Made by a program: the position numbers and the translations under genes. Below the pieces are notes generated by a model. The model had not been told where the DNA came from. It saw only the letters and a list, made by a program, of their open reading frames with translations, and made no database searches. From Streptomyces sp. I05A-00742 (GTDB taxonomy: Bacteria > Actinomycetota > Actinomycetes > Streptomycetales > Streptomycetaceae), in contig NZ_JABETO010000010.1 in NCBI RefSeq assembly GCF_013055795.1, positions 1-64,000 on the forward strand: a stretch of DNA of 64,000 nt. The letters are read 5' to 3'. Shown here one piece after another: positions 7,952-15,678 of the stretch. Within the stretch, counting starts at the first letter, position 1. Every line of letters starts with the position of its first letter.

Positions 7952-8473
7952 ATGAGCGCACAACCGGTCCATTACGGAGCGCCTCGTCCTCAGGTGCCGC
8001 GCACCATCCAAGGCATCGCCGAGGCGCTGGGCGCGGAGAAGCGGATGGAGTTCTACCGCTTGGTGCTCGCCGCCGAGGCAGGTCCGGACCTCGACCACGT
8101 GATTGCCACATATTGGGGCCACGCCATGCTGGACAGTGACCCGGAGCGCGAGCACATCGTCGCCGCCACGGAGGCCGGTACCTTGCCCGTCGTCAGCAGA
8201 TCATCCGTCGCCGCAGGGCCGCGGGCGGAGAGACGCCTGGTGAGTGATCACGAAGAAGCGGATATCTGGCCGGTCGAGCCGTCGGCCGCGGCAGGCGAGA
8301 CACTTGCGGACCTCCGTCTGCCGGCAGACCTGTTCGGAAAGATCGTCGCCCTGACCGTGGCCATCGCGGAAGACCCTTGGCTTGAGGGCAGCACGCCGGC
8401 CCCCCAGGGAAAGCACTGGCGAACCGCCCCATCCCCAACGGTGGGGGCATCGTCGAGTATTGGATCAACGTAG
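7952..8473 (+). CDS. Antitoxin-like/RelE-like fused gene, apparently frameshifted
   Basis: The frame from ATG 7952 encodes 173 residues. The first part (AIAEALGAEKRMEFYRLV to REHIVAATEAGTLP) resembles the small acidic proteins that precede RelE-like toxins in Streptomyces, similar to DUF6247. With no stop, the frame continues through GTG 8240, which has its own GGAGAG site, into a toxin-like region (KIVALTVAIAEDPWLEGS). After a CCCCCC run (8400-8405) this frame loses resemblance. The -1 frame instead continues with GGGIVEYWINVDAHTVVL and TRIFPF and stops at 8513, matching a RelE-type C-terminus. The toxin is therefore interrupted, either by mutation, sequencing error or slippage. Confidence 0.55.
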   Translation: MSAQPVHYGAPRPQVPRTIQGIAEALGAEKRMEFYRLVLAAEAGPDLDHVIATYWGHAMLDSDPEREHIVAATEAGTLPVVSRSSVAAGPRAERRLVSDHEEADIWPVEPSAAAGETLADLRLPADLFGKIVALTVAIAEDPWLEGSTPAPQGKHWRTAPSPTVGASSSIGST

Positions 8474-8634
8474 ACGCCCATACCGTCGTCCTCACTCGGA
8501 TCTTCCCGTTCTGACACCCGACCGAGCGCCGAGGTCGGCGGAAGAGTGCGATGTGCCCGCTCAGCCGACAGGGGGTGCCGCCACCCCGGCAGTCGGCCGT
8601 CTCCCGGCCCCGCCCCCGCCCCGACGAGAGACCG

Positions 8635-8666
8635 GGACCGGGCCGGGTATGAAGAAGGCCCGGTCC
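8635..8666. terminator. Hairpin between convergent genes, likely bidirectional terminator
   Basis: GGACCGGGCC (8635-8644) is perfectly complementary to GGCCCGGTCC (8657-8666) with a 12-base loop. It lies between the frameshifted toxin gene and the 3' end of the HNH gene, whose stop is at 8669. Confidence 0.65.
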
Positions 8667-8668
8667 TC

Positions 8669-9205
8669 TCAGGCGGAAATGCCGTCGATCCGGGCCATCG
8701 CGTCCTCCGCGCCGTATGCCTCCAGGTAAGGCAGCCAGCGCGGGTCCCTATGCCCCGTGCCGATGATCCGCCAGGCGAGCCCGGACGGTGGAGCCGGTTG
8801 GTGCCGCAGCCGCCAGCCCAGCTCGGAGACGTGCCGGTCGGCCTTGACGTGGTTGCAGCGGCGGCAGGCGGCCACCACGTTCTCCCAGGCGTGCTGGCCG
8901 CCGCGGCTGCGCGGGACGACGTGGTCGACGCTGGTTGCGACGCCACCGCAATAGGCGCAGCGCCCGCCGTCGCGGGCGAAGAGGGCCCGGCGGGTGAGCG
9001 GGACGGGGCCCCGAAAGGGGACCCGCACGAAGCGTTTGAGCCTCACGACGCTGGGAGCGGGGATGGTGCAGCTGGCGCTGTGCAGGTAGGCGCCCGTGTC
9101 CTCAAGGCTGATGGCCTTCTCATTGAGGACGAGTATGAGCGCGCGGCGGAGCGGTACGACGCCGAGCGGCTCGTACGACGCATTGAGGACCAGGACATGC
9201 GGCAC
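8669..9205 (-). CDS. HNH endonuclease family protein
   Basis: This 178-residue protein has an N-terminal domain typical of actinobacterial HNH proteins (VLVLNASYEPLGVVPLRRAL). An HNH/McrA-type nuclease domain follows: CAYCG, then SVDHVVPRSRGG and ENVVAACRRCNHVKADR. The two CxxC pairs bind a structural zinc, and the DH plus later N/H residues form the metal-dependent nicking site. Members of this subgroup are widespread single-copy chromosomal genes of unknown target rather than homing enzymes. The gene is monocistronic and divergent from mscS. Confidence 0.85.
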   Translation of the reverse strand: MPHVLVLNASYEPLGVVPLRRALILVLNEKAISLEDTGAYLHSASCTIPAPSVVRLKRFVRVPFRGPVPLTRRALFARDGGRCAYCGGVATSVDHVVPRSRGGQHAWENVVAACRRCNHVKADRHVSELGWRLRHQPAPPSGLAWRIIGTGHRDPRWLPYLEAYGAEDAMARIDGISA

Positions 9206-9312
9206 GGGTGCCTCCTTGTACGCCGGCGGCGCGTGGCTCGCGCCGGGACGATCTCATGCAAGTGTCCCCTGGCCCCTGGCCGAAGCGCCACCATCGGCGG
9301 GTAACGGGTCAC

Positions 9313-9332
9313 AGGTGTTTTGGAACACACCT
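9313..9332. promoter_or_regulatory. Inverted repeat in HNH/mscS divergent region
   Basis: AGGTGT (9313-9318) and ACACCT (9327-9332) are separated by eight bases, upstream of both divergent genes. It could be an operator, but the arms are short and chance occurrence is possible. Confidence 0.3.
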
Positions 9333-9463
9333 CGGTCAACCCCGCACAGGACCTGTCCCTTCTCGAACACAACAACGGAGGACCCGCCCTGCCCCGTTAG
9401 TGTGGTGGGTCTGTCCCTGCCGATGCTCGGCGCGGGGCATGTCCATTACGAAGGGTTCCCGCT

Positions 9464-10546
9464 GTGTCCTGGTCCGCTGCCTTCGCCGCCGCAGACTCGA
9501 CGCCCCGTCCCTCGTCCCTCGACGAGGCACAGAAGACCGCCAACGACGCCGCAGGCTGGCTCGAGGAGAACTGGTCCGTCTGGGTCAGCAACGGCCTGCG
9601 CATCATTCTGATCGTCGCGATCGCGATCGTCCTGCGCACCTTGGTCCGCCGGGCGATCACCAAGCTCATAGCGCGGATGAACCGTACGGCCCAGGCCGTG
9701 GACAACGCCCTGGGCGGCATTCTCGTCAACGCCGAGCGCCGCCGCCAGCGCTCGGAGGCCATCGGATCGGTGCTGCGCAGTGTCGCCTCGTTCCTGATCA
9801 TGGGCACGGCCGCGCTGACGGTGCTGTCCGTCCTGAAGATCAATCTGGCCCCGCTGCTCGCGAGCGCCGGTGTGGCGGGCGTGGCCATCGGTTTCGGCGC
9901 CCGCAACCTGGTCACGGACTTTCTCTCCGGTGTCTTCATGATCCTTGAGGACCAGTACGGCGTGGGGGACGAGATCGACGCCGGTGTCGCGACGGGCACG
10001 GTCGTCGAGGTCGGCCTGCGCGTGACCAAGCTCCGCGGGGCGAACGGCGCCATCTGGTACGTGCGCAACGGCGAGGTCAAGCGGATCGGGAACCTGAGCC
10101 AGGGCTGGGCCATGGCCGAGGTGGACGTCACGCTCCGCTACGACGAGGACCTGGACCGGGCCCGCGAGGTGATAGCGGCCGTGGGCGAGGAGATGTCGAA
10201 GAGCGCGCCCTGGGACGAGAAGCTGTGGGAGCCGGTCGAGGTCATGGGCCTGGACTCGGTCTCGCTGGACTCCGTCGTGGTCCGCGTCCAGGGGAAGGCG
10301 GCGCCGGGCGAGGCGGCCTCCGTCGAGCGCGAGCTGCGCTGGCGGATCAAGCGGGCGCTGGACGCGGCGGGCATCCGCATGGGTCCCCCGCCCGCCGCGG
10401 CCGAGGAGTCCCCGGAGCCCGCCGACCCCACGGCGGCCGTCGCCCCGCCGTCCGTCCTCGGCAACCCGACGTCGGCGCAGTCGCAGGCCACGACGCCGAT
10501 AACGCCGCCGGTCCCGGTGCCGCCGGGGGCGACGCTCGGGAAGTGA
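9464..10546 (+). CDS. MscS-family mechanosensitive ion channel
   Basis: This 360-residue protein starts at GTG 9464. After an amphipathic N-terminus there is a transmembrane helix (VSNGLRIILIVAIAIVLRTL). A second helix follows at about residues 98-118, with a pore-lining helix rich in Gly/Ala (LLASAGVAGVAIGFGARNLV). The MscS beta domain comes next (DFLSGVFMILEDQYGVGDEI and VRNGEVKRIGN), then the cytoplasmic alpha/beta cage. The C-terminal 50 residues are Pro/Ala-rich and disordered. The family releases solutes on hypo-osmotic shock. The gene is monocistronic and ends at a strong hairpin. Confidence 0.9.
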   Translation: MSWSAAFAAADSTPRPSSLDEAQKTANDAAGWLEENWSVWVSNGLRIILIVAIAIVLRTLVRRAITKLIARMNRTAQAVDNALGGILVNAERRRQRSEAIGSVLRSVASFLIMGTAALTVLSVLKINLAPLLASAGVAGVAIGFGARNLVTDFLSGVFMILEDQYGVGDEIDAGVATGTVVEVGLRVTKLRGANGAIWYVRNGEVKRIGNLSQGWAMAEVDVTLRYDEDLDRAREVIAAVGEEMSKSAPWDEKLWEPVEVMGLDSVSLDSVVVRVQGKAAPGEAASVERELRWRIKRALDAAGIRMGPPPAAAEESPEPADPTAAVAPPSVLGNPTSAQSQATTPITPPVPVPPGATLGK

Positions 10547-10555
10547 GACGGGAAT

Positions 10556-10614
10556 CGGTGGACCGGGGCGCTTTCCGCGTATGACGCGCCGGGTACGAGC
10601 GCCCCGATCCACCG
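10556..10614. terminator. Long hairpin between convergent mscS and SDR genes
   Basis: CGGTGGACCGGGGCGCT (10556-10572) pairs with AGCGCCCCGATCCACCG (10598-10614), 16 of 17 positions complementary, around a 25-base loop. It is placed to terminate transcription from both sides. Confidence 0.65.
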
Positions 10615-10654
10615 AAATCCGGCCACCAGGGACCCGCCCGCCCCGCGCCTGCGG

Positions 10655-11440
10655 TCAGGCGGCCGGCGGGACCGCCGCCACCAGTCCCCCGTCGATGATC
10701 AGATCCTGCCCGTTGACGTAGGACGACTCGTCCGAGGCGAGGAAGGCGACCGCGTCGGCGACATCCTCGGCAGTGCCGACACGGCCCCCGACGATCTGGG
10801 CGACCACGGCCGCCTCCTCGTCGGGAGAGATCACGTCGTGGTACATCGCCGTGGCGATGTAACCGGGGCTCACCGAGTTCACCCGGATGCCCCGCGGACC
10901 GAGCTCCGCGGCGAGCGTCCGGGTCAGGCTGCCCACCGCCGCCTTCGTCGCCGCGTACAGGGAGGCGGTGGGCATGCCGCGGTGCTGCGTCCAGGAGGCG
11001 TTGATCACGACGGCGGCGCCGTCGGCCAGCAGCGGCAGGGTCCGCTGGAGCGTGAAGTACACGCCCTTGAGGTTGATCCCGACGACGCGGTCGAACTCAG
11101 CCTCGGTGATCTCGCCGAAGGGCCGCATCGAGGCGACGCCGGCGTTGGCGAAGACCACGTCGAGCCGTCCGTACCGCTCCCGGACCGCGGTGGCGAGGGC
11201 GTCCGCGTCGGCGACGCTCGACACGTCGCCGCGCACCGCGTGGACCCGGTCGCCGCCGTCCAGTTCCGCGACCGCGGCGTCCAGGCGGGCCCGGTCACGG
11301 CCGGTGATGATCACCTGGGCGCCCTCGGCCAGCAGCCGGCGGGCGGTGGCCAGGCCCATGCCGCGCCCGCCGCCGGTGATGAGCGCGATCTTGTTCTCGA
11401 AGCGTGTGGAGCTGTCGGTCCGTGTGGAGCTGTTCGTCAT
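10655..11440 (-). CDS. Short-chain dehydrogenase/reductase (SDR)
   Basis: This 261-residue classical SDR has the NAD(P) motif TGGGRGMG at residues about 20-27, the NAG motif (FANAGVAS), catalytic Ser in INASWTQ and Tyr-x3-Lys in LYAATKAA. The C-terminal segment ([12 protein letters not shown]) is also typical. It would reduce or oxidise a small alcohol or ketone, and the substrate cannot be told. The gene lies 24 bp downstream of an HTH regulator on the same strand, so the two probably form a regulator-enzyme operon. Confidence 0.9.
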   Translation of the reverse strand: MTNSSTRTDSSTRFENKIALITGGGRGMGLATARRLLAEGAQVIITGRDRARLDAAVAELDGGDRVHAVRGDVSSVADADALATAVRERYGRLDVVFANAGVASMRPFGEITEAEFDRVVGINLKGVYFTLQRTLPLLADGAAVVINASWTQHRGMPTASLYAATKAAVGSLTRTLAAELGPRGIRVNSVSPGYIATAMYHDVISPDEEAAVVAQIVGGRVGTAEDVADAVAFLASDESSYVNGQDLIIDGGLVAAVPPAA

Positions 11441-11464
11441 GGACCTCAGCCTGCGCTCCGGTGA

Positions 11465-12343
11465 TCATCGCGAACAGTGCTCACTCAACCCGGGTCCGGC
11501 AACACCACCCTGGGAGCCCACCAGCCGTTCGAGACGGGCGGCCGTCCCGGTCCCGGGCCGGGGGTTCTGGAGCTCCACGTGGTGGCCGGGCAGGTCCGGG
11601 ACGGACAGGGTCGTCGTGTCGAAGACCAGGTCACCCGCCTCCGGGTGCCGCACCGCCTTCACCGTCTGGACCACCCCGGCCACGTCGTGCCGTCCCCACA
11701 GCTCGGCGAACTCGGGGGCGGCGCCGCGGAGCTCGTCGGCGATCCGGTCGAACCCGGGGTCGCCCGGATGCCGGGCCGCGGCGGCGCGGAACGCGGCGAC
11801 CACGCCGGGGGCGACGGCGGCCCAGTGCGTGTGCAGATTCCGGTAGCGGGAGTTGGTGAAGAAGGAGACCAGGCAGTTGCGGTCGGTGTCGTCGTAGCCG
11901 AACACCGCCCGCGCCGCGTCGTTGACGGCGACGAAGTTCCCGTACCGGTCCAGCAGGACGGCGGGCCGCGGTGCCCAGGCGTCGATCAGCCGCCGGAGTT
12001 CGGGGGTGGCCGCGGAGGGGGACGGGCCGGTCGGCGGCGGCGGGTTGAGCCCGGTCAGCAGGTACAGGTGCTCGCGCTCGGGCCCGTCCAGGCGCAGGGC
12101 CCGGCCGATCGCGTCGAGGACCTCGGCGGAGACGTTGATGGGCCGCCCCTGCTCCAGCCACGTGTACCAGGAGACGCCCACACCGGCCAGCAGGGCCACC
12201 TCCTCGCGCCGCAGCCCCGGCGTGCGGCGGCGCGGCGCCGGGGGCAGCCCCACGTCCTCGGGGGTGAGCCGCGCCCTGCGGGTGCGCAGGAAGTCGCGGA
12301 GCCGCTCGCGGCGACCGGGGGCGGAGGGGGTGTCGCTGGCCAT
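11465..12343 (-). CDS. XRE-family regulator with MmyB-like ligand-binding domain
   Basis: This 292-residue protein starts at ATG 12343. Residues about 10-80 form the HTH with the conserved motif RRTPGLRREEVALLAGVGVS followed by WYTWLEQGR. Residues about 105-280 are the MmyB-like (PAS-related) domain with the signature RYGNFVAVNDAARAVFG. Members of this family often sit beside and control an SDR or other oxidoreductase. Here the SDR gene follows 24 bp downstream, supporting joint transcription. It probably senses a fatty-acid-like or redox ligand, which is an inference from the family. Confidence 0.88.
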   Translation of the reverse strand: MASDTPSAPGRRERLRDFLRTRRARLTPEDVGLPPAPRRRTPGLRREEVALLAGVGVSWYTWLEQGRPINVSAEVLDAIGRALRLDGPEREHLYLLTGLNPPPPTGPSPSAATPELRRLIDAWAPRPAVLLDRYGNFVAVNDAARAVFGYDDTDRNCLVSFFTNSRYRNLHTHWAAVAPGVVAAFRAAAARHPGDPGFDRIADELRGAAPEFAELWGRHDVAGVVQTVKAVRHPEAGDLVFDTTTLSVPDLPGHHVELQNPRPGTGTAARLERLVGSQGGVAGPGLSEHCSR

Positions 12344-12393
12344 ACGGCCACGGTAACGGGAGGGCCCGTCCGTAATGCCCCGCCCTCTTATTA

Positions 12394-12903
12394 CTACGCG
12401 CCCGGCGCGCCCACCTTCCGCAGGAACTCGTCCACGTTCCCCAGCATCCGCGCCACCTGCTCGTCCTGGCTCAGCGACTCCTTGTACCGGGGACCGCTGA
12501 ACTCGGGCACCTTCTTCCCGCGCACGTACAGCGGGCACGCCAGGTCGGCGCACATGTAGGCGCCGACGGTGTTGCCGTCGCGTCCGGAGGCGCCCACCTT
12601 GCGGGCGGCGAGCAGCGAGACGCCCGAGCCGGGGTGGCCGGTCAGGCAGAACGAGCAGATGGTCGTCCTGGCGAGACTGCGCGGGCCGCCCTGGGGCACC
12701 CGCAGCGTGATCCCCTGCGGCTTGCCGCCCCGGACGACGACCAGGTAGCCGCGGTCGGGGGCGCCGGGGTCGCGCCAGCCCAGGAAGTCGAGATCGGCCC
12801 AGGGGAGTTCGGCGAGTCCTCTGGGCAGGCTGATCCTGCGGGCTTCGCCTTTCGAGCAATTGAGGAAAGAGGCTCGTATCTCGTTCTCGCCGAGTGGTTC
12901 CAT
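12394..12903 (-). CDS. FBP-domain protein (FusB-like treble-clef zinc finger, EF-G binding type)
   Basis: This 169-residue protein starts at ATG 12903. The N-terminal half (MEPLGENEIRASFLNCSKGE, then PWADLDFLGWRDP) leads into a C-terminal four-Cys treble clef: CSFC near residues 85-88 and C-x4-C in YMCADLACPLY. It matches the FBP C-terminal zinc-finger family, related to FusB/FusC proteins that bind elongation factor G and can rescue it from fusidic acid. In Streptomyces such genes are common and chromosomal, and a role in resistance here is only a possibility. It is divergent from the GH4 gene. Confidence 0.78.
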   Translation of the reverse strand: MEPLGENEIRASFLNCSKGEARRISLPRGLAELPWADLDFLGWRDPGAPDRGYLVVVRGGKPQGITLRVPQGGPRSLARTTICSFCLTGHPGSGVSLLAARKVGASGRDGNTVGAYMCADLACPLYVRGKKVPEFSGPRYKESLSQDEQVARMLGNVDEFLRKVGAPGA

Positions 12904-13008
12904 GAGGCGGAAAGTTAACAGTGCGCCCGATGTGGCGTCATGCGAATTTCGTGCACCCTCCCAGCACCTTCCAGCACCCTCCCAGCGACGCGAAGAGGTC
13001 TGATTCCC

Positions 13009-14307
13009 GTGAAACTCGCAGTGGTCGGCGGAGGCTCGACCTACACCCCCGAACTCGTCGACGGCTTCGCCCGGTTGCGGTCGACCCTGCCCGTCACCGA
13101 GCTGGTACTGATCGATCCGGCGGTGGACCGGCTCGAACCGGTCGGCGGACTGGCCCGGCGGATCTTCGCCCGGCAGGGACATCCCGGCCGGGTCACCTGG
13201 ACCACGGACCTGGACGAGGGCGTGGACGGCGCCGCCGCCGTCCTGCTGCAACTGCGCGTGGGCGGCCAGGCGGCCCGCGAGCAGGACGAGACGTGGCCGC
13301 TGGAGTGCGGCTGTGTCGGCCAGGAGACCACGGGCGCGGGCGGCCTGGCCAAGGCGCTGCGCACGGTCCCGGTCGTGCTGGACATCGCCGAACGGGTCCG
13401 GCGGCGCAGCCCGGACGCCTGGATCGTGGACTTCACCAATCCGGTCGGGATCGTCACCCGGGCCCTGCTCACGGCGGGCCACCGCGCGGTGGGCCTGTGC
13501 AACGTGGCCATCGGTTTCCAGCGCAAGTTCGCGGCGCTGCTCGGCGTCACGCCCCAGGAGGTCACCCTGGGTCACGTGGGCCTCAACCACCTCACCTGGG
13601 AACGGGAGGTGCGCGTCGGCGGCAGCGGTGGCAGCGGCGGCAGCGGCGGCAGCGGCGGCAGCGGCGGCATCGACGTGCTGCCGAAGCTGCTCGCCGAGCA
13701 CGGTGACGCGATCGCGGCCGACCTGCGCCTCCCGCGCGGCCTGCTGGACCGGCTCGGGGTCGTCCCCTCCTACTACCTGCGCTACTTCTACCGGCACGAC
13801 GAAGTCGTGGCCGAGCTGCGCACCAAGCCGTCGCGGGCCGCGGAAGTGGCCGCGATGGAACGTGAGTTGCTGGCCATGTACCGCGATCCCGCGCTCGACG
13901 AGAAGCCGGTCCTGCTGGCGAGGCGCGGGGGCGCCTACTACTCGGAGGCCGCCGTCGCGCTGACGTCGGCCCTGCTGGGGGACACCGGCGAGGTGCAGGT
14001 CGTCAACACGCTGAACAACGGCACCCTGCCGTTCCTGCCGGACGACGCGGTCGTCGAGGTCCCGGCGGCGGTGGACGCCCGTGGCGCCCACCCGCTGCCC
14101 GTCCGGCCGCTGGAGCCGCTCTTCTCCGGTCTGGTGGCGGGGGTCACGGCGTACGAGCACCTGGCCCTTCGGGCAGCCCTGGAGGGCGGCCGGGAACGGG
14201 TCTTCCAGGCGCTGCTGGCCCACCCGCTGATCGCCCAGGACGTCCCCGCGGAACGGCTGACGGACACGCTGATCGCCCACAACCGCGACCACCTGGAGTG
14301 GGCGTGA
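13009..14307 (+). CDS. GH4-family 6-phospho-beta-glucosidase
   Basis: This 432-residue protein starts at GTG 13009. It has an N-terminal Rossmann motif for NAD (KLAVVGGGSTYTPELV), the GH4 block EQDETWPLECGCVGQETTG, the metal-binding Cys in LCNVAIGFQRKF and His in LGHVGLNHLTWE. GH4 enzymes use NAD+ and Mn2+ with transient oxidation at C3 to cleave phosphorylated glycosides. After NHLTWE comes a low-complexity Gly-Gly-Ser tract that is not part of the fold. The stop overlaps the next gene (GTGA), a sugar kinase. Together they suggest intracellular use of an imported beta-glucoside or amino-sugar disaccharide. Confidence 0.88.
   Translation: MKLAVVGGGSTYTPELVDGFARLRSTLPVTELVLIDPAVDRLEPVGGLARRIFARQGHPGRVTWTTDLDEGVDGAAAVLLQLRVGGQAAREQDETWPLECGCVGQETTGAGGLAKALRTVPVVLDIAERVRRRSPDAWIVDFTNPVGIVTRALLTAGHRAVGLCNVAIGFQRKFAALLGVTPQEVTLGHVGLNHLTWEREVRVGGSGGSGGSGGSGGSGGIDVLPKLLAEHGDAIAADLRLPRGLLDRLGVVPSYYLRYFYRHDEVVAELRTKPSRAAEVAAMERELLAMYRDPALDEKPVLLARRGGAYYSEAAVALTSALLGDTGEVQVVNTLNNGTLPFLPDDAVVEVPAAVDARGAHPLPVRPLEPLFSGLVAGVTAYEHLALRAALEGGRERVFQALLAHPLIAQDVPAERLTDTLIAHNRDHLEWA
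13618..13668 (+). repeat. (GGCAGCGGC)n minisatellite encoding a GGS tract inside the GH4 gene
   Basis: Five near-perfect 9-bp units encode Gly-Gly-Ser repeats between the metal-binding His region and the next helix. The tract is in frame and length changes by 9 bp would be tolerated. It is a likely hypervariable insert. Confidence 0.85.
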
Positions 14308-15311
14308 GCGGCGGGGAGCCGGTGGGGGTCCCCGGGCCGCCCCGTACGGCGCTGGCGATCGACGCCGGCAACAGCAAGACGGACGTCGCGCTGGTGGACG
14401 CCTCCGGCCGGGTCCTCGGGACCTCGCGCGGCGGCGGTTTCCGGCCACAGGCCGAGGGGGGCGCGGCCGCGGCGGTGGCCGGACTGGCGCGGCTGGTGTC
14501 CGAGGCAGCGGCGGGCGCGCTGCCCGTGGACCACGTCCACGCCTGCCTGGCCAACGCGGACCTGCCGGTGGAGGAGGAGCGGCTGACCGCGGAGATCGAG
14601 AAGTGCGGGTGGGGGCGCACCGTCACCGTCGTCAACGACACCTTCGCCCTGCTGCGGGCCGGGCTGCCCGACGGCTCCCCGCCGGAGGGCGTGGCCGTGG
14701 TGTGCGGGACGGGCATCAACTGCTGCGGCATGACGCCCGACGGCCGGACCGCCCGGTTCCATTCCTTCGGCCGCATTTCGGGCGACTGGGGCGGCGGCGC
14801 GCACCTCGCCGGCGAGGCGCTGTGGTGGGCCGCCCGCGCCTCCGACGGCCGCGGCGAACCCAGCGCACTGGCCCGGGCCCTGCCCGCCCACTTCGGCCTG
14901 TCCGGCATGCCCCAACTGATCGAGGCCCTGCACCTGGGCGACCTCGCCCCGGCCCGGCGGCACGAGCTGGTCCCCCTCCTCTTCGACGTCGCCGCTGCCG
15001 GGGACGCCGTGGCCCGGGCGATCGTCGCCCGGCAGGCCGAGGAGGTCGTCACGATGGCCCGCACCGCGCTGGCCCGGCTCGACCTGCTCGGCGTACGCGT
15101 TCCGGTGGTCCTGGGCGGCAGCGTGCTCGCTGCCCGGCACGCCGTTCTCCACGAGGACGTCCTGAAGGGGCTGGCCCGCTGCGCCCCGCTCGCGGAACCG
15201 GTGGTGGTCACTGCCCCGCCCGTGCTCGGGGCGGCCCTGCTGGCCCTGGACCGGCTGGGGGTGGGTCCGGCCGCGGCGGGGTGCGCGGGGTTGCGGAGGA
15301 GGTGGGCTTAG
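14304..15311 (+). CDS. BadF/BadG-type sugar kinase (N-acetylglucosamine kinase-like)
   Basis: This 335-residue protein takes GTG 14304 as start because it overlaps the GH4 stop (GTGA). GTG 14298 is the alternative. ASKHA ATPase features are visible: phosphate-1 loop LAIDAGNSKTDVAL, phosphate-2 loop VAVVCGTGINCCG, FGRISGDWGGG, and the adenosine motif VVLGGSVLA. The FGRISGDWGGG motif is typical of eukaryotic-like GlcNAc kinases. It would phosphorylate a sugar released by, or processed with, the upstream glycosidase. Substrate assignment is inferred from the family. Confidence 0.85.
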   Translation: MSGGEPVGVPGPPRTALAIDAGNSKTDVALVDASGRVLGTSRGGGFRPQAEGGAAAAVAGLARLVSEAAAGALPVDHVHACLANADLPVEEERLTAEIEKCGWGRTVTVVNDTFALLRAGLPDGSPPEGVAVVCGTGINCCGMTPDGRTARFHSFGRISGDWGGGAHLAGEALWWAARASDGRGEPSALARALPAHFGLSGMPQLIEALHLGDLAPARRHELVPLLFDVAAAGDAVARAIVARQAEEVVTMARTALARLDLLGVRVPVVLGGSVLAARHAVLHEDVLKGLARCAPLAEPVVVTAPPVLGAALLALDRLGVGPAAAGCAGLRRRWA

Positions 15312-15678
15312 CCCCTGGCCCGCCCTTTCACCGTTTCTTGCGGGGGCAAGCCCCCGCACCCCCAGACGCGCGCTGCGCGCGCTGTCCTCAAACGCCGGAC
15401 GGGCTGTCTCAGCCCGTCCGGCGTTTGAGGACGCGCGCCGCAGGCGCGCTCACCGGGGGCGCGGGGGCACACCCCCAGGGAACCGCCCGGCCCCCCAGCC
15501 GCGTGAACATCTGCGCAAGCCGGCCGCCCGCGGCGCCTGCCACAGATCCCGATCCGAACAAGATCACAACGGACCCCGGTGTCTTTGTCAGCCCCTGCGG
15601 CCATACTGCTGGTCAGGTGCTCGTCCCGCCCGGCGCCGGGCGACGACGGACGCCACCGGCGACCAAGGGGGGGGTCTC
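15312..15678. repeat. Intergenic REP-like region with 22-bp perfect palindrome
   Basis: This 367-bp gap holds no gene. At 15384-15405 and 15411-15432 a 22-base word (AGCCCGTCCGGCGTTTGAGG plus AC) occurs as a perfect inverted repeat with a 5-base loop. The same word recurs twice at 26.2 kb. The flanking CCCGCCCTTTCACCGTTTC (15319-15337) also reappears there in reverse orientation. It is probably a dispersed Streptomyces intergenic repeat that also terminates the sugar-kinase operon. Confidence 0.8.

Noticed and set aside
13009..15311. DasR-type operator before the GH4/kinase operon
   Set aside because: No ACTGGTCTAGACCAGT-like palindrome was found in 12904-13008; only CT-rich GCACCCTCCCA repeats are present.
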